Part shown: one piece after another, positions 1 through 7,957 of the stretch
How the letters are laid out: each line of letters opens with the position of its first letter
Numbering within the stretch: the first letter of the stretch is position 1
Made by a program: the position numbers and the translations under genes
Notes under the pieces: model-generated
Told to the model about the DNA's origin: nothing
Databases searched by the model: none
What the model saw: the letters and a program-made list of their open reading frames with translations, nothing else
DNA from: Cupriavidus necator
GTDB taxonomy: Bacteria > Pseudomonadota > Gammaproteobacteria > Burkholderiales > Burkholderiaceae
Assembly: GCF_013141915.1 (NCBI RefSeq)
Contig: NZ_SROX01000023.1
Coordinates: forward strand, 1 to 64,000
Length of the DNA stretch: 64,000 nt
Reading direction: 5' to 3'

Positions 1-1307
1 GCAGCGGCGGGCTCGGCCGTGGCCGCCGCCGGCACCGCCGCGGGCACCGGCACGGCATCGGTCATCATTGCGGGGGCGGGGGCGGCGGCAGCCGCTGCCG
101 TCGCTGCCTGGCGTGCCTCGGCCGGACGCGCCACGGCTGGCGTGCCGGCACTGCGCTGGCGCGCGGGCGCGGCGCCGCCGCCCTGCCCCGGCGCGGCGTC
201 CGGTTCCGACGACGGCCGGAACGCCAGCATGCGCAGCAGCGTCATGGTGAAGCCGGCGTACTCGTCCGGCGCCAGCGCCAGCTCGCTGCGGCCCAGGTTG
301 GCGATCTGGTAGAACAGCTGGACTTCCTGCGCGTCGAACACGCCGGCCAGGCGCCGCACCTCGTCAGCCTCGGGCCATTCGTCCTGCACCGAGGCCGGCA
401 CGGCCTGCGCCAGCGCCACCTTGTGCAGCAGCGAACCGAGATCCTGCAGCGCGCCGGCGAACGACAGGCTGCGGTCGGCCATGGCATCGGCGATCGCCAG
501 CATGGCGGCGCCATCTTCGGCGGCCAGTGCATCGAGCAGCTGCACCAGGTAGCCCTGGTCGATCGCGCCCAGCATGCCACGCACAGCGTCCTCGGACACC
601 TGCCCCGCGCTGTAGGCGATGGCCTGGTCGGTCAGCGACAGCGCATCGCGCATCGAACCATGCGCGGCCTGCGCCAGCAGCCGCAGCGCGTTGCCGTCGT
701 GGGCAATGCCTTCCTGGGCCAGGATATGGTCCAGGTGCGAGACGATATGTCCCGGCGGCATCTGTTTCAGGTTGAACTGCAGGCAGCGCGACAGCACCGT
801 GACCGGGATCTTCTGCGGGTCGGTGGTGGCCAGGATGAACTTGACGTGACCGGGCGGCTCTTCCAGCGTCTTCAGCATGGCGTTGAAGGCGTGGTTGGTC
901 AGCATGTGCACTTCGTCGATCATGTAGACCTTGAAGCGCCCGGCGGTGGGAGCGTAGACGGCCTTGTCCAGCAGCTGCGCCATCTCGTCGACGCCGCGGT
1001 TGGACGCGGCATCCATCTCGATGTAGTCGACAAAGCGACCGCTGTCGATTTCCTGGCAGGCCTTGCACTGCCCGCACGGCTGGGCGGTGATGCCGCCGCT
1101 GCCGTCAGGGCCGGTGCAGTTCAGGGCCTTGGCCAGGATCCGCGACAGCGTAGTCTTGCCGACTCCGCGCGTGCCGGTGAACAGGTAGGCATGGTGCAGC
1201 CGCTGTTGTTCCAGCGCGTGCGTGAGCGCGCGGACCACGTGCTCCTGGCCGACCAGCGTGGTGAAATCCCTGGGGCGCCATTTGCGCGCTAGAACTTGAT
1301 AACTCAT
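1..1307 (-). CDS. dnaX: DNA polymerase III subunit tau/gamma, DnaX (3' end cut by window edge)
   Basis: DnaX is the clamp-loader ATPase that ties the polymerase cores together at the replication fork. Translation from the ATG at 1307 gives 435 codons before the window ends, so the C-terminal part is missing. A Walker A motif GTRGVGKT lies at residues 45-52. Zinc-binding cysteines are at 64, 78, 81 and 84, a Walker B-type DEVH is at 131-134, and an SRC sensor motif is at about 173-175. After about residue 350 the sequence becomes Ala/Pro-rich, as expected for the linker between the gamma part and the tau-specific part. Whether a frameshift makes a short gamma form cannot be judged, because the relevant region is outside the window. 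It lies 120 bp downstream of nrdJ on the same strand, with a terminator between them. Confidence 0.96.
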   Translation of the reverse strand, partial: MSYQVLARKWRPRDFTTLVGQEHVVRALTHALEQQRLHHAYLFTGTRGVGKTTLSRILAKALNCTGPDGSGGITAQPCGQCKACQEIDSGRFVDYIEMDAASNRGVDEMAQLLDKAVYAPTAGRFKVYMIDEVHMLTNHAFNAMLKTLEEPPGHVKFILATTDPQKIPVTVLSRCLQFNLKQMPPGHIVSHLDHILAQEGIAHDGNALRLLAQAAHGSMRDALSLTDQAIAYSAGQVSEDAVRGMLGAIDQGYLVQLLDALAAEDGAAMLAIADAMADRSLSFAGALQDLGSLLHKVALAQAVPASVQDEWPEADEVRRLAGVFDAQEVQLFYQIANLGRSELALAPDEYAGFTMTLLRMLAFRPSSEPDAAPGQGGGAAPARQRSAGTPAVARPAEARQAATAAAAAAPAPAMMTDAVPVPAAVPAAATAEPAA

Positions 1308-1321
1308 GGCGGCGATTGTAG

Positions 1322-1347
1322 CAAAAGGCGGCCCCCCTCCGGCCGCC
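1322..1347 (-). terminator. Intrinsic terminator after nrdJ
   Basis: On the minus strand a 7-bp G+C stem (GGCGGCC/GGCCGCC) with an 8-nt loop is followed by TTTTGC. It lies between the nrdJ stop and the dnaX start, so it should separate the two transcripts. The T-run is short, so termination may be partial. Confidence 0.55.
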
Positions 1348-1427
1348 GCGGCACCTGCCCCGCGGTCTTTATCCGGCCCCGCCGCCAGCAGCCCTCGCCG
1401 GGGGCCGCAAGCCGCCCGCGAGCGGGC

Positions 1428-3914
1428 TCAGCCGCACTCGCCGACGTAGCCGCAATTGGCGCATTTGGCACAGCCATCGACCTTGTGCAAGGCGTGGGCG
1501 CCACACTCCGGGCAAGGCTTGCCGGTGCCCACCCCGGGCGTGCCCGGCGCCGCGCTGGCCGGGCCGGCAAGGTCAGCCCCAGCCGCCAGCCCCTGGCCAC
1601 CGCCGTCGCGCTGCGCCAGCCGCGCGGCCAGCGCCGCCACCGGCACCTGGCCGCCGTCGGCGTCCAGGAAGCCGCGCTTGATCAGGATGCGCTGCAGAGC
1701 ATAGCTCAGCGCCGCCACCTCGGAATCATGGAAGCGCGGCACCTCGGTGCCGTCCTGCCGCACCAGGGTGCCGTAGCGCACCGTGCCCTTGTCCCACACC
1801 ACGTTGCGCATGTCGGCCAGCGCCTTGGCCACCGAGCCGCCCGAGCGCGCCACCATCGACAGCAGCCGCATGGTGGAGGTGATCCATTGCTGGCCCTCGC
1901 TGCGCTGGCCCGCCGGCATGAAGAACTCCACCGGGCGCTCGATCTCCACCGGCTTGCCGTCGGCCACGCCGGCAACGCGCATGAAGTTGACGGTCAGGTA
2001 GACGGTCTTGTGGCCCTCGTAGGTCAGGTATTCGACCTTGGAGGTCACGCCCTCCAGGTCGCCCACCGGCCGGCTGCCGAACGGGCGCACCAGCGGATTG
2101 TCGTCGGCCGCGGGCGCGGGTGCCGCGGCGGGCGCCGCGACGGACAGCACCGCGCCCAGCACCGGATTCGGCCGGTAGGTGGCCAGCCCTTTCAGGCCGG
2201 CCTTCCAGGCCTCGAAGTACAGGTTGCGGAAGGCTTCGTAGGGATAGTCCTCCGGCACATTGACGGTCTTGCTGATGCTGGTGTCGATATACGGCTGCAC
2301 CGCTTCCAGCATCCGCATATGGTCCAGCGCCGACATCTGCAGCGCGGTGACGAACGCATCCGGCAACTGCGCCATGTCGGCTCCCATGTGACGGTAAAGC
2401 CGCCAGGCATGGTCCGCCACCTCGAAGCTGCGATAGCTGTTGTCCGGCATGCGCTTCTTGCGGTTGTAGGTCCACGAGAAGGCGGGCTCGATGCCATTGG
2501 ACGCATTGTCGGCAAAGGCCAGCGTGATGGTGCCGGTGGGCGCGATCGACAGCAGGTGCGAGTTGCGCAGCCCATGGCGGCCAATGGCGTCGCGCACCGG
2601 CTCCGGCAGCCGGCTGGCGAAGCCGCTCTGCAGGTAGGCGCCGGCATCGAACAAGGGGAAGGCGCCCTTTTGCGCCGCCAGCTCCGTCGACGCCAGGTAG
2701 GCGTCGTCGCGCATGCGCTCCGAGATCCGCGCCGCCAGCTGCCGCGCCGGCTCGGTGTCGTAGCGCAGGCACAGCATCACCAGCGCGCTGCCCAGCCCGA
2801 GGAAGCCCAGCCCGACGCGGCGCTTGGCGTGAGCCTCGGCCTGCTGTTCGGGCAACGGCCAGAAGGTCACGTCGAGCACGTTGTCGAGCATGCGCACCGC
2901 AACGCGCACCACCTCGGCAAAGGCTTCGAAATCGAACGCGGCCTGCGGCGAGAACGGCTGGCGCACGAAGCGGGTCAGGTTGACCGAGCCCAGGCAGCAG
3001 CAGCCATAGGGCGGCAGCGGTTGCTCGGCGCAGGGGTTGGTGGCCTCGATGCGCTCGCAGTAATAGAGGTTGTTGTCGGCGTTGATCTGCGACAGGAACA
3101 GGATGCCCGGCTCGGCATGGTCGTAGGTGGCCTGCATGACCTGGTCCCACAGGTTGCGCGCCGGCACGCGCCGGTACACCCACTGGCCATCGTCGCGGCG
3201 GTATGCGCCGGCGGCGATCATGTCAGCGCCGGGCTCGGCCTCGTGCACCAGTTCGACTTCGGCGTCGGCCTGCACCGCCTGCATGAATTCGTCCGTGACG
3301 CCGATGGAGATATTGAAGTTGCTGAGTTCGCCCTTGTCCTTGGCGTGGATAAAGCTCTCGATATCCGGATGGTCGCAGCGCAGCACGCCCATCTGCGCGC
3401 CGCGGCGCGCGCCGGCCGATTCCACCGTGGCGCACGAGGCGTCGAACACCTTCATGAACGATACCGGCCCCGAGGCGCGCGAATGCGTGGCCCGCACCAG
3501 CGCCCCCGCCGGGCGGATCGCGGAGAAGTCATAGCCCACGCCGCCGCCGCGGCGCATGGTTTCGGCGGCCTGCGCCACCGCCGCGTAGATGCTGGGGCGG
3601 CCGTCGCGCGGCTCCGACACCGAATCGCCCACCGGCTGCACGAAGCAGTTGATCAGCGTCGCCTGGATGCCGGTGCCGGCCGCCGAATTGATGCGCCCGG
3701 CCGGCACGAAGCCGTTTTCCTGCGCCCACAGGAAGCGCGCGCTCCAGGCTTCGCGCTGGTCCTCGGGCTCGGCCTGGGCCAGCGCGCGCGCCACGCGCTG
3801 CCTGACGTCAGCGATGCTGCGTTCTTCGCCCTTGGCGTATTTTTCGATCAGGACTTCGGTGGAGATTTCCTGCGGCGCCAGCGCGCCGCGAATGATCTGG
3901 TCGTTTGCGTTCAT
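1428..3914 (-). CDS. nrdJ: Adenosylcobalamin-dependent (class II) ribonucleotide reductase NrdJ
   Basis: This enzyme reduces ribonucleotides to deoxyribonucleotides using coenzyme B12, independent of oxygen. The 828-residue product shows the class II barrel features: an early redox cysteine in LINCFV (about residue 90), the glycine-rich [12 protein letters not shown] segment (120-131), the [12 protein letters not shown] active-site loop and a C-terminal TSCPD-like region. The extreme C-terminus is a Cys-rich ribbon (CPECG ... [13 protein letters not shown]) that fits the tail that re-reduces the active site. A GTG start at 3929 is also in frame. I prefer the ATG at 3914 because GGTGAG sits a suitable distance upstream. 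I see no recognisable cobalamin riboswitch in the roughly 150 bp ahead of it. Confidence 0.93.
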   Translation of the reverse strand: MNANDQIIRGALAPQEISTEVLIEKYAKGEERSIADVRQRVARALAQAEPEDQREAWSARFLWAQENGFVPAGRINSAAGTGIQATLINCFVQPVGDSVSEPRDGRPSIYAAVAQAAETMRRGGGVGYDFSAIRPAGALVRATHSRASGPVSFMKVFDASCATVESAGARRGAQMGVLRCDHPDIESFIHAKDKGELSNFNISIGVTDEFMQAVQADAEVELVHEAEPGADMIAAGAYRRDDGQWVYRRVPARNLWDQVMQATYDHAEPGILFLSQINADNNLYYCERIEATNPCAEQPLPPYGCCCLGSVNLTRFVRQPFSPQAAFDFEAFAEVVRVAVRMLDNVLDVTFWPLPEQQAEAHAKRRVGLGFLGLGSALVMLCLRYDTEPARQLAARISERMRDDAYLASTELAAQKGAFPLFDAGAYLQSGFASRLPEPVRDAIGRHGLRNSHLLSIAPTGTITLAFADNASNGIEPAFSWTYNRKKRMPDNSYRSFEVADHAWRLYRHMGADMAQLPDAFVTALQMSALDHMRMLEAVQPYIDTSISKTVNVPEDYPYEAFRNLYFEAWKAGLKGLATYRPNPVLGAVLSVAAPAAAPAPAADDNPLVRPFGSRPVGDLEGVTSKVEYLTYEGHKTVYLTVNFMRVAGVADGKPVEIERPVEFFMPAGQRSEGQQWITSTMRLLSMVARSGGSVAKALADMRNVVWDKGTVRYGTLVRQDGTEVPRFHDSEVAALSYALQRILIKRGFLDADGGQVPVAALAARLAQRDGGGQGLAAGADLAGPASAAPGTPGVGTGKPCPECGAHALHKVDGCAKCANCGYVGECG

Positions 3915-4067
3915 GTATTGGCTCACCACGTTTGCGGGTCGGTGAATGGTCGGGCCAGCGCGGGCCGCATTGCCTGCGCCAGATCAACCCGGCGCCATGG
4001 CGCGGACAATGACCCGCGCCTGCCAAGGGCATTCGATGCAAATCCTGCGCGCGCCCGCGCTCTGGGG

Positions 4068-4073
4068 TACAAT
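4068..4073 (+). promoter_or_regulatory. -10 element of the ffs promoter
   Basis: TACAAT lies 7 bp before the predicted first base of the SRP RNA. No good -35 match is visible in the G+C-rich sequence upstream. The position relative to the RNA 5' end is the main support. Confidence 0.5.
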
Positions 4074-4080
4074 GCGCCTC

Positions 4081-4178
4081 GGACGGGCCTCCTCGCATGG
4101 TGGCGCGGTCAACCTGGTCAGGTCGGGAACGAAGCAGCCACAGCCGTTTTCCGCCAGTGCCGAGGGTCAGGCTCGTCC
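4081..4178 (+). ncRNA. ffs: Small SRP RNA (4.5S RNA)
   Basis: This is the RNA of the signal recognition particle; it binds Ffh and targets nascent membrane proteins. The apical domain is recognised by GGTCAGGTCGGGAACGAAGC, which matches the conserved 4.5S hairpin with its asymmetric and symmetric internal loops and the GGAA-type tetraloop region (here GGGAAC). The two ends pair: GGACGGGCCT at the 5' end with AGGCTCGTCC at the 3' end, with one G-U. This gives a rod of about 98 nt. It is transcribed away from nrdJ and convergently with addA. No clear intrinsic terminator follows. Confidence 0.93.
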
Positions 4179-4333
4179 ACCTCACACCTCCCTTCCGCCG
4201 TACCCCTGCTTCAATCCCCGAGCCGCTTGCAGCGCAGTCCCTGTCACTTTAGTACAGAGCTGCCGCCATCGCGCGCGCCATGCGTCCCATTTTGCGCCGA
4301 TTCTGGCACCCTGTCCGGGGCACCATTCAACTA

Positions 4334-7300
4334 TCAGAACAGCGAACCCTGCTGCGGCACCGGCGGCGCCAGGCGCTCGGCGGGAATCCATTCGCCCTCG
4401 GCGGTGGCCACGCCCGCCTCGATGCGCTTGCCGGGAAACATCGGCGCGATTGCCGCGGCGTAGCGGCCCAGCTGCGCGCGATAGGCGGCGTGCTCCTGTG
4501 GCAGCAGCCGCAGCTTGTAGTCGACGATGACGACGCGTTCGTCGAATTCCACCAGCCGGTCAATACGCAGCAGGCGGCCACGTGCGTCATAGAGTTCGAC
4601 TTCGTTGCGCGCGCTGCACGCATCACCTGCCCCGAGCAAGGGCGCCAGCGCGGGCGCGCGCAGCATTGCCGCCACCGCCTCCAGCGCTTCTTCCACCTGC
4701 TGCCGCCACGCCTGCCGTGCCGCCTCGGTGTGCGCGCCGGTCAGAGGGAACCAGCGCAACACAGTGTCGATCGCGGGCACGCCGGCAAAGGCGTCGGGAT
4801 AGCGCGTCAGCCGTTCCAGCAGCGCATGCACCAGTTCGCCATGGCGGGCCGCGGCGGCGTTGAAGACGATGCCTTCGGACTCATCTCCGGCCTCCGCAGC
4901 GGCCTCCGCATCGGCCTCTGCAAAGGCGATCTCCCGGCGGTCATCGGCGGCGTCGCGGTAGCGCAGCCGGAAGTCGGTAAAGCGCACCGGCTCGCTCAGG
5001 CGTGCGAGCGTTGACGGCTGGTCCTGCGCCGCTGCCGCGTCGGCCAGTGCTCCCGGATAGGCCGGCACCATCTCGCCGACACCCGCGGCCTGCAGCCGCA
5101 CATACCAGCTGCCGGCGATCTCGGCATTGCCTTCGCCCGCGCCACTGCGGCTGGCGCGGCCCTTGACGCCGCTGACCAGCAGGCCCTGTTGCGCGCGCGT
5201 CATGGCCACGTACAGCAGGTTCCAGTTCTCGCGCTCGCCTAGCGCCGCCTCGGCGTCGAACAGCGGCGCCCGCGCCAGCCCGCGCTCGCTGCGCTTGCCG
5301 TACGCGGAGAAATGCCGTGGCACCGGCGACGACGGCGGCCAGTCGACCAGGATGCCGCCGCGGTCCGCGGCGGGCTCGCTGTGGTTGGCGTCGAGCAGCA
5401 CCACGAACGGTGCTTCGAGCCCCTTGGCGGCATGCACGGTCAAGATGTGGACCGCGTCGAGGCCGGCGTAGGCTGGATCCTCCCCGCCCGGCTCCGCCTC
5501 CTCGGCAAGCTCGCCCATGCCGCCTTCGTCGGGGCTTTCGCCTTCGTCGCCGCGGCGGATTTCCTGCAGTTCGTCGATAAACTTCGGCAGGCTCGGATAG
5601 CGCCCGCCGTCGAGGTCCAGCGACAGTTTCAGGAAGGCGTCGAGGTTGGCCAGCACCTGTTCGCGGATATCCGGCGGCGCGGCTTCGGCGTAGCGGCGCC
5701 GCACCTCGCCGCCATGGAAGATCTGGTCGATCAGGTCATGCACCGGCTGGTGCGGCGCGACGCGCAGCCACTGGCGCAGCCGCGGCACGCCTTCGCGCAG
5801 CGCGTCCGATACCTGCGCGGGCAAACCGTTGGCCTCCAGGCGCGCCCACCAGCCGCCCTCGCCCTCCATCTGCGCGAGGGCCAGCAGGTCATCGTCGGTC
5901 GCGCCCACCAGCGGGCTCTTCAGTACGTGCGCGAAATCGAGGTCCGACTCCGGCGTCATCAGGAACGCCAGCAGCGCCGACAGGTCCAGCGCCTCGAGCG
6001 TGGCCAGCAGGCCGCCGCGGCGCGGGCTCAGGCACGGGATGCCGGCCTCGCGCAAGGCGCGCTCGTAGTCGGCCAGATGGGTCTTGCGGCGCACCAGCAG
6101 GTGCATGTCGCTCCAGCGCGCGGGCCGCTGCGTATTGCCTTCATGCACCGGCACGGTATCGCGCACCAGCCGCAGCCACGCGGCCACGCGCCGCCCTTCC
6201 TCCAGCCGCAGCGAATCGCCGGCCTGCCGGCGCGGCTGCAGCAGCGTATCGCGATGCGCGCCGGCGGCTGCGGCCGGTTCTTCGTCGGCCGTCTCGGCCG
6301 CGCTGTCATCGGCCTCGTCGGGCTCCACCAGCGGCAACAGCCAGACCGGCCCGCCGCAGCCGCCCAGCGCCGTGGTCTGGGTCGAGTACAGCGGATAGCG
6401 GCCCTCGGCGCGCGCGCTGTCGAACACGGCGTTGACCCAGTCGAGCACTTCGGCGCGATTGCGCCGGGTGCGGTTGGTGCGCAACACAGTGGCGCCGAAC
6501 GCATCGCGCAGCATCTCGCCGGCGGCGCCGAAGAGCCGGGCATCGGCACGGCGGAAACGGTAGATCGATTGCTTGGGGTCGCCCACCAGGAACACCGTCG
6601 GCCGCTCGCCCAGCCCCGCGTAGCCGGCCAGCCAGCCCTGCAGGATGCGCCATTGCAGCGGGTTGGTGTCCTGGAACTCATCGAGCAGCAAGTGGCGGTA
6701 GCGCGCATCGAGCCGCACCTGCAGGTAGGTGGCGGTCTCTTCGTCCGACATCAGCCGCGCAGCCTGCCATTCGAGGTCGGCGAAGTCCATCGCGCGCTGT
6801 TCGTCCTTGTACCGCTGGTAGCGCGTCAGCAGCGCGTCGCCGATGCAGAACAGGGCCCGGTTGATCGCCAGCACGGCAGCTTCGCAGCAGCGCGCGCTGA
6901 TATCGTCGAGCATCGCGCAGATCGTGGCATGCTCGTCCAGCAGCGCATCGACCATGCCCTCGCCGCCGGCGGCCTTGACCAGCGCCGCGGTGCGCCGCAG
7001 CGAGCGCGGCCCGCCCGTGGTGGTGAAGAAGGCGGCGCGCAACTGCGCGAACACCCGTTCGGCAGGCTTGCCGGGCATGGCGCCGGCTTCGCGCCACGCC
7101 GTGATCGCCATCAGCGCCTCGGTGATGCGGCCGGCGTGGGTCTGCTCGCTCTTGCCCGCCGCGCCCAGCCGCGCCGCCAGCGCTTCGCAGGCATCGCGCC
7201 AGCCTTCGTCGGCCAGCGCCTGCAGCAGCACGTCGCCCTGCGCGTCCTCGCCCAGGCAGTCGGACAATGCCTGCTGCGGGTCACCACCCTCCTGCATTGC

Positions 7301-7957
7301 CCACCATTCGCTGCGGGCGTGGAACATCGCGTCAAGCAGCGCGCGCCCCTGGAAATCGCCGACGGTATCGACCAGCGTTTCCCAGGCGGCGCGCAGCTCG
7401 GCGTATACCGGCGTGGCCAGCGCGCGCCACACCGGTGCCCAGGCCTCGCGCTTCATGCGCAGCGCATCTTCGCGCAGCGCCGCGCCCGGGACGATGCCCG
7501 ACGCCAGCGGCGCGCCGCGCAGCAGCGTGCCAAACCAGCCGTGGAAGGTGTCGATGGCCATGCGCCCCGGTGCGGCCAGCACCTGCGCATGCAGCCCGCG
7601 CGCGCGCGGCAGCGCCTCGCGTGCGGCGTCGGGGGCAAGGCCACGCTGCACCAGCGCGGCGATCACGTCGTCGTCGCTGTCGCGCGACAGTTGCGCCAGC
7701 ACCTCGAGCAGGCGGTCGCGCATTTCTTCGGCGGCCTTGCGCGTGAAGGTGATCGCCAGGATCTCGTGCGGCGCCGCGCCGGCCAGCAGCAGGCGCACCA
7801 GCCGCGCCACCAGCAACCAGGTCTTGCCGCTGCCGGCGCAGGCTTCCACCACCACCGACCGCGCCGGATCGCAGGCCGCGCGCGTGAACTCGGCCTCGGA
7901 CACCGGTGCGCCGTCGCGCTGGTAAGGTTGGATCTCGTGCAGATCGTGAGGCGTCAT
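4334..7957 (-). CDS. addA: Double-strand break repair helicase-nuclease subunit AddA
   Basis: AddA is the UvrD-like helicase plus nuclease subunit of AddAB, the functional counterpart of RecBCD in end resection. The 1207-residue product has Walker A (ACAGSGKT, residues 39-46), Walker B (LLDEFQDTNPLQW), the VGDPKQSIYRFRRAD motif, helicase motif V (TVHAAKGLEAPFVVLLD) and a C-terminal RecB-family nuclease motif (VIVDYKLRL followed by the QLGRYAAA helix). The ATG at 7957 is chosen because it overlaps the addB stop by 4 nt (ATGA), the usual sign of translational coupling. An in-frame upstream start would run into addB and is less likely. Confidence 0.93.
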   Translation of the reverse strand: MTPHDLHEIQPYQRDGAPVSEAEFTRAACDPARSVVVEACAGSGKTWLLVARLVRLLLAGAAPHEILAITFTRKAAEEMRDRLLEVLAQLSRDSDDDVIAALVQRGLAPDAAREALPRARGLHAQVLAAPGRMAIDTFHGWFGTLLRGAPLASGIVPGAALREDALRMKREAWAPVWRALATPVYAELRAAWETLVDTVGDFQGRALLDAMFHARSEWWAMQEGGDPQQALSDCLGEDAQGDVLLQALADEGWRDACEALAARLGAAGKSEQTHAGRITEALMAITAWREAGAMPGKPAERVFAQLRAAFFTTTGGPRSLRRTAALVKAAGGEGMVDALLDEHATICAMLDDISARCCEAAVLAINRALFCIGDALLTRYQRYKDEQRAMDFADLEWQAARLMSDEETATYLQVRLDARYRHLLLDEFQDTNPLQWRILQGWLAGYAGLGERPTVFLVGDPKQSIYRFRRADARLFGAAGEMLRDAFGATVLRTNRTRRNRAEVLDWVNAVFDSARAEGRYPLYSTQTTALGGCGGPVWLLPLVEPDEADDSAAETADEEPAAAAGAHRDTLLQPRRQAGDSLRLEEGRRVAAWLRLVRDTVPVHEGNTQRPARWSDMHLLVRRKTHLADYERALREAGIPCLSPRRGGLLATLEALDLSALLAFLMTPESDLDFAHVLKSPLVGATDDDLLALAQMEGEGGWWARLEANGLPAQVSDALREGVPRLRQWLRVAPHQPVHDLIDQIFHGGEVRRRYAEAAPPDIREQVLANLDAFLKLSLDLDGGRYPSLPKFIDELQEIRRGDEGESPDEGGMGELAEEAEPGGEDPAYAGLDAVHILTVHAAKGLEAPFVVLLDANHSEPAADRGGILVDWPPSSPVPRHFSAYGKRSERGLARAPLFDAEAALGERENWNLLYVAMTRAQQGLLVSGVKGRASRSGAGEGNAEIAGSWYVRLQAAGVGEMVPAYPGALADAAAAQDQPSTLARLSEPVRFTDFRLRYRDAADDRREIAFAEADAEAAAEAGDESEGIVFNAAAARHGELVHALLERLTRYPDAFAGVPAIDTVLRWFPLTGAHTEAARQAWRQQVEEALEAVAAMLRAPALAPLLGAGDACSARNEVELYDARGRLLRIDRLVEFDERVVIVDYKLRLLPQEHAAYRAQLGRYAAAIAPMFPGKRIEAGVATAEGEWIPAERLAPPVPQQGSLF

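Noticed and set aside
1296-4463. A plus-strand reading frame of about 1055 codons opposite nrdJ
   Set aside because: It is antisense to a clear NrdJ, has low-complexity His/Arg/Ala/Gly composition and no recognisable domain. High G+C content removes stop codons from the opposite frame.
3946-4530. A 194-codon plus-strand frame over the SRP RNA region
   Set aside because: The sequence is explained by the 4.5S RNA; the frame has no domain and no ribosome-binding site.
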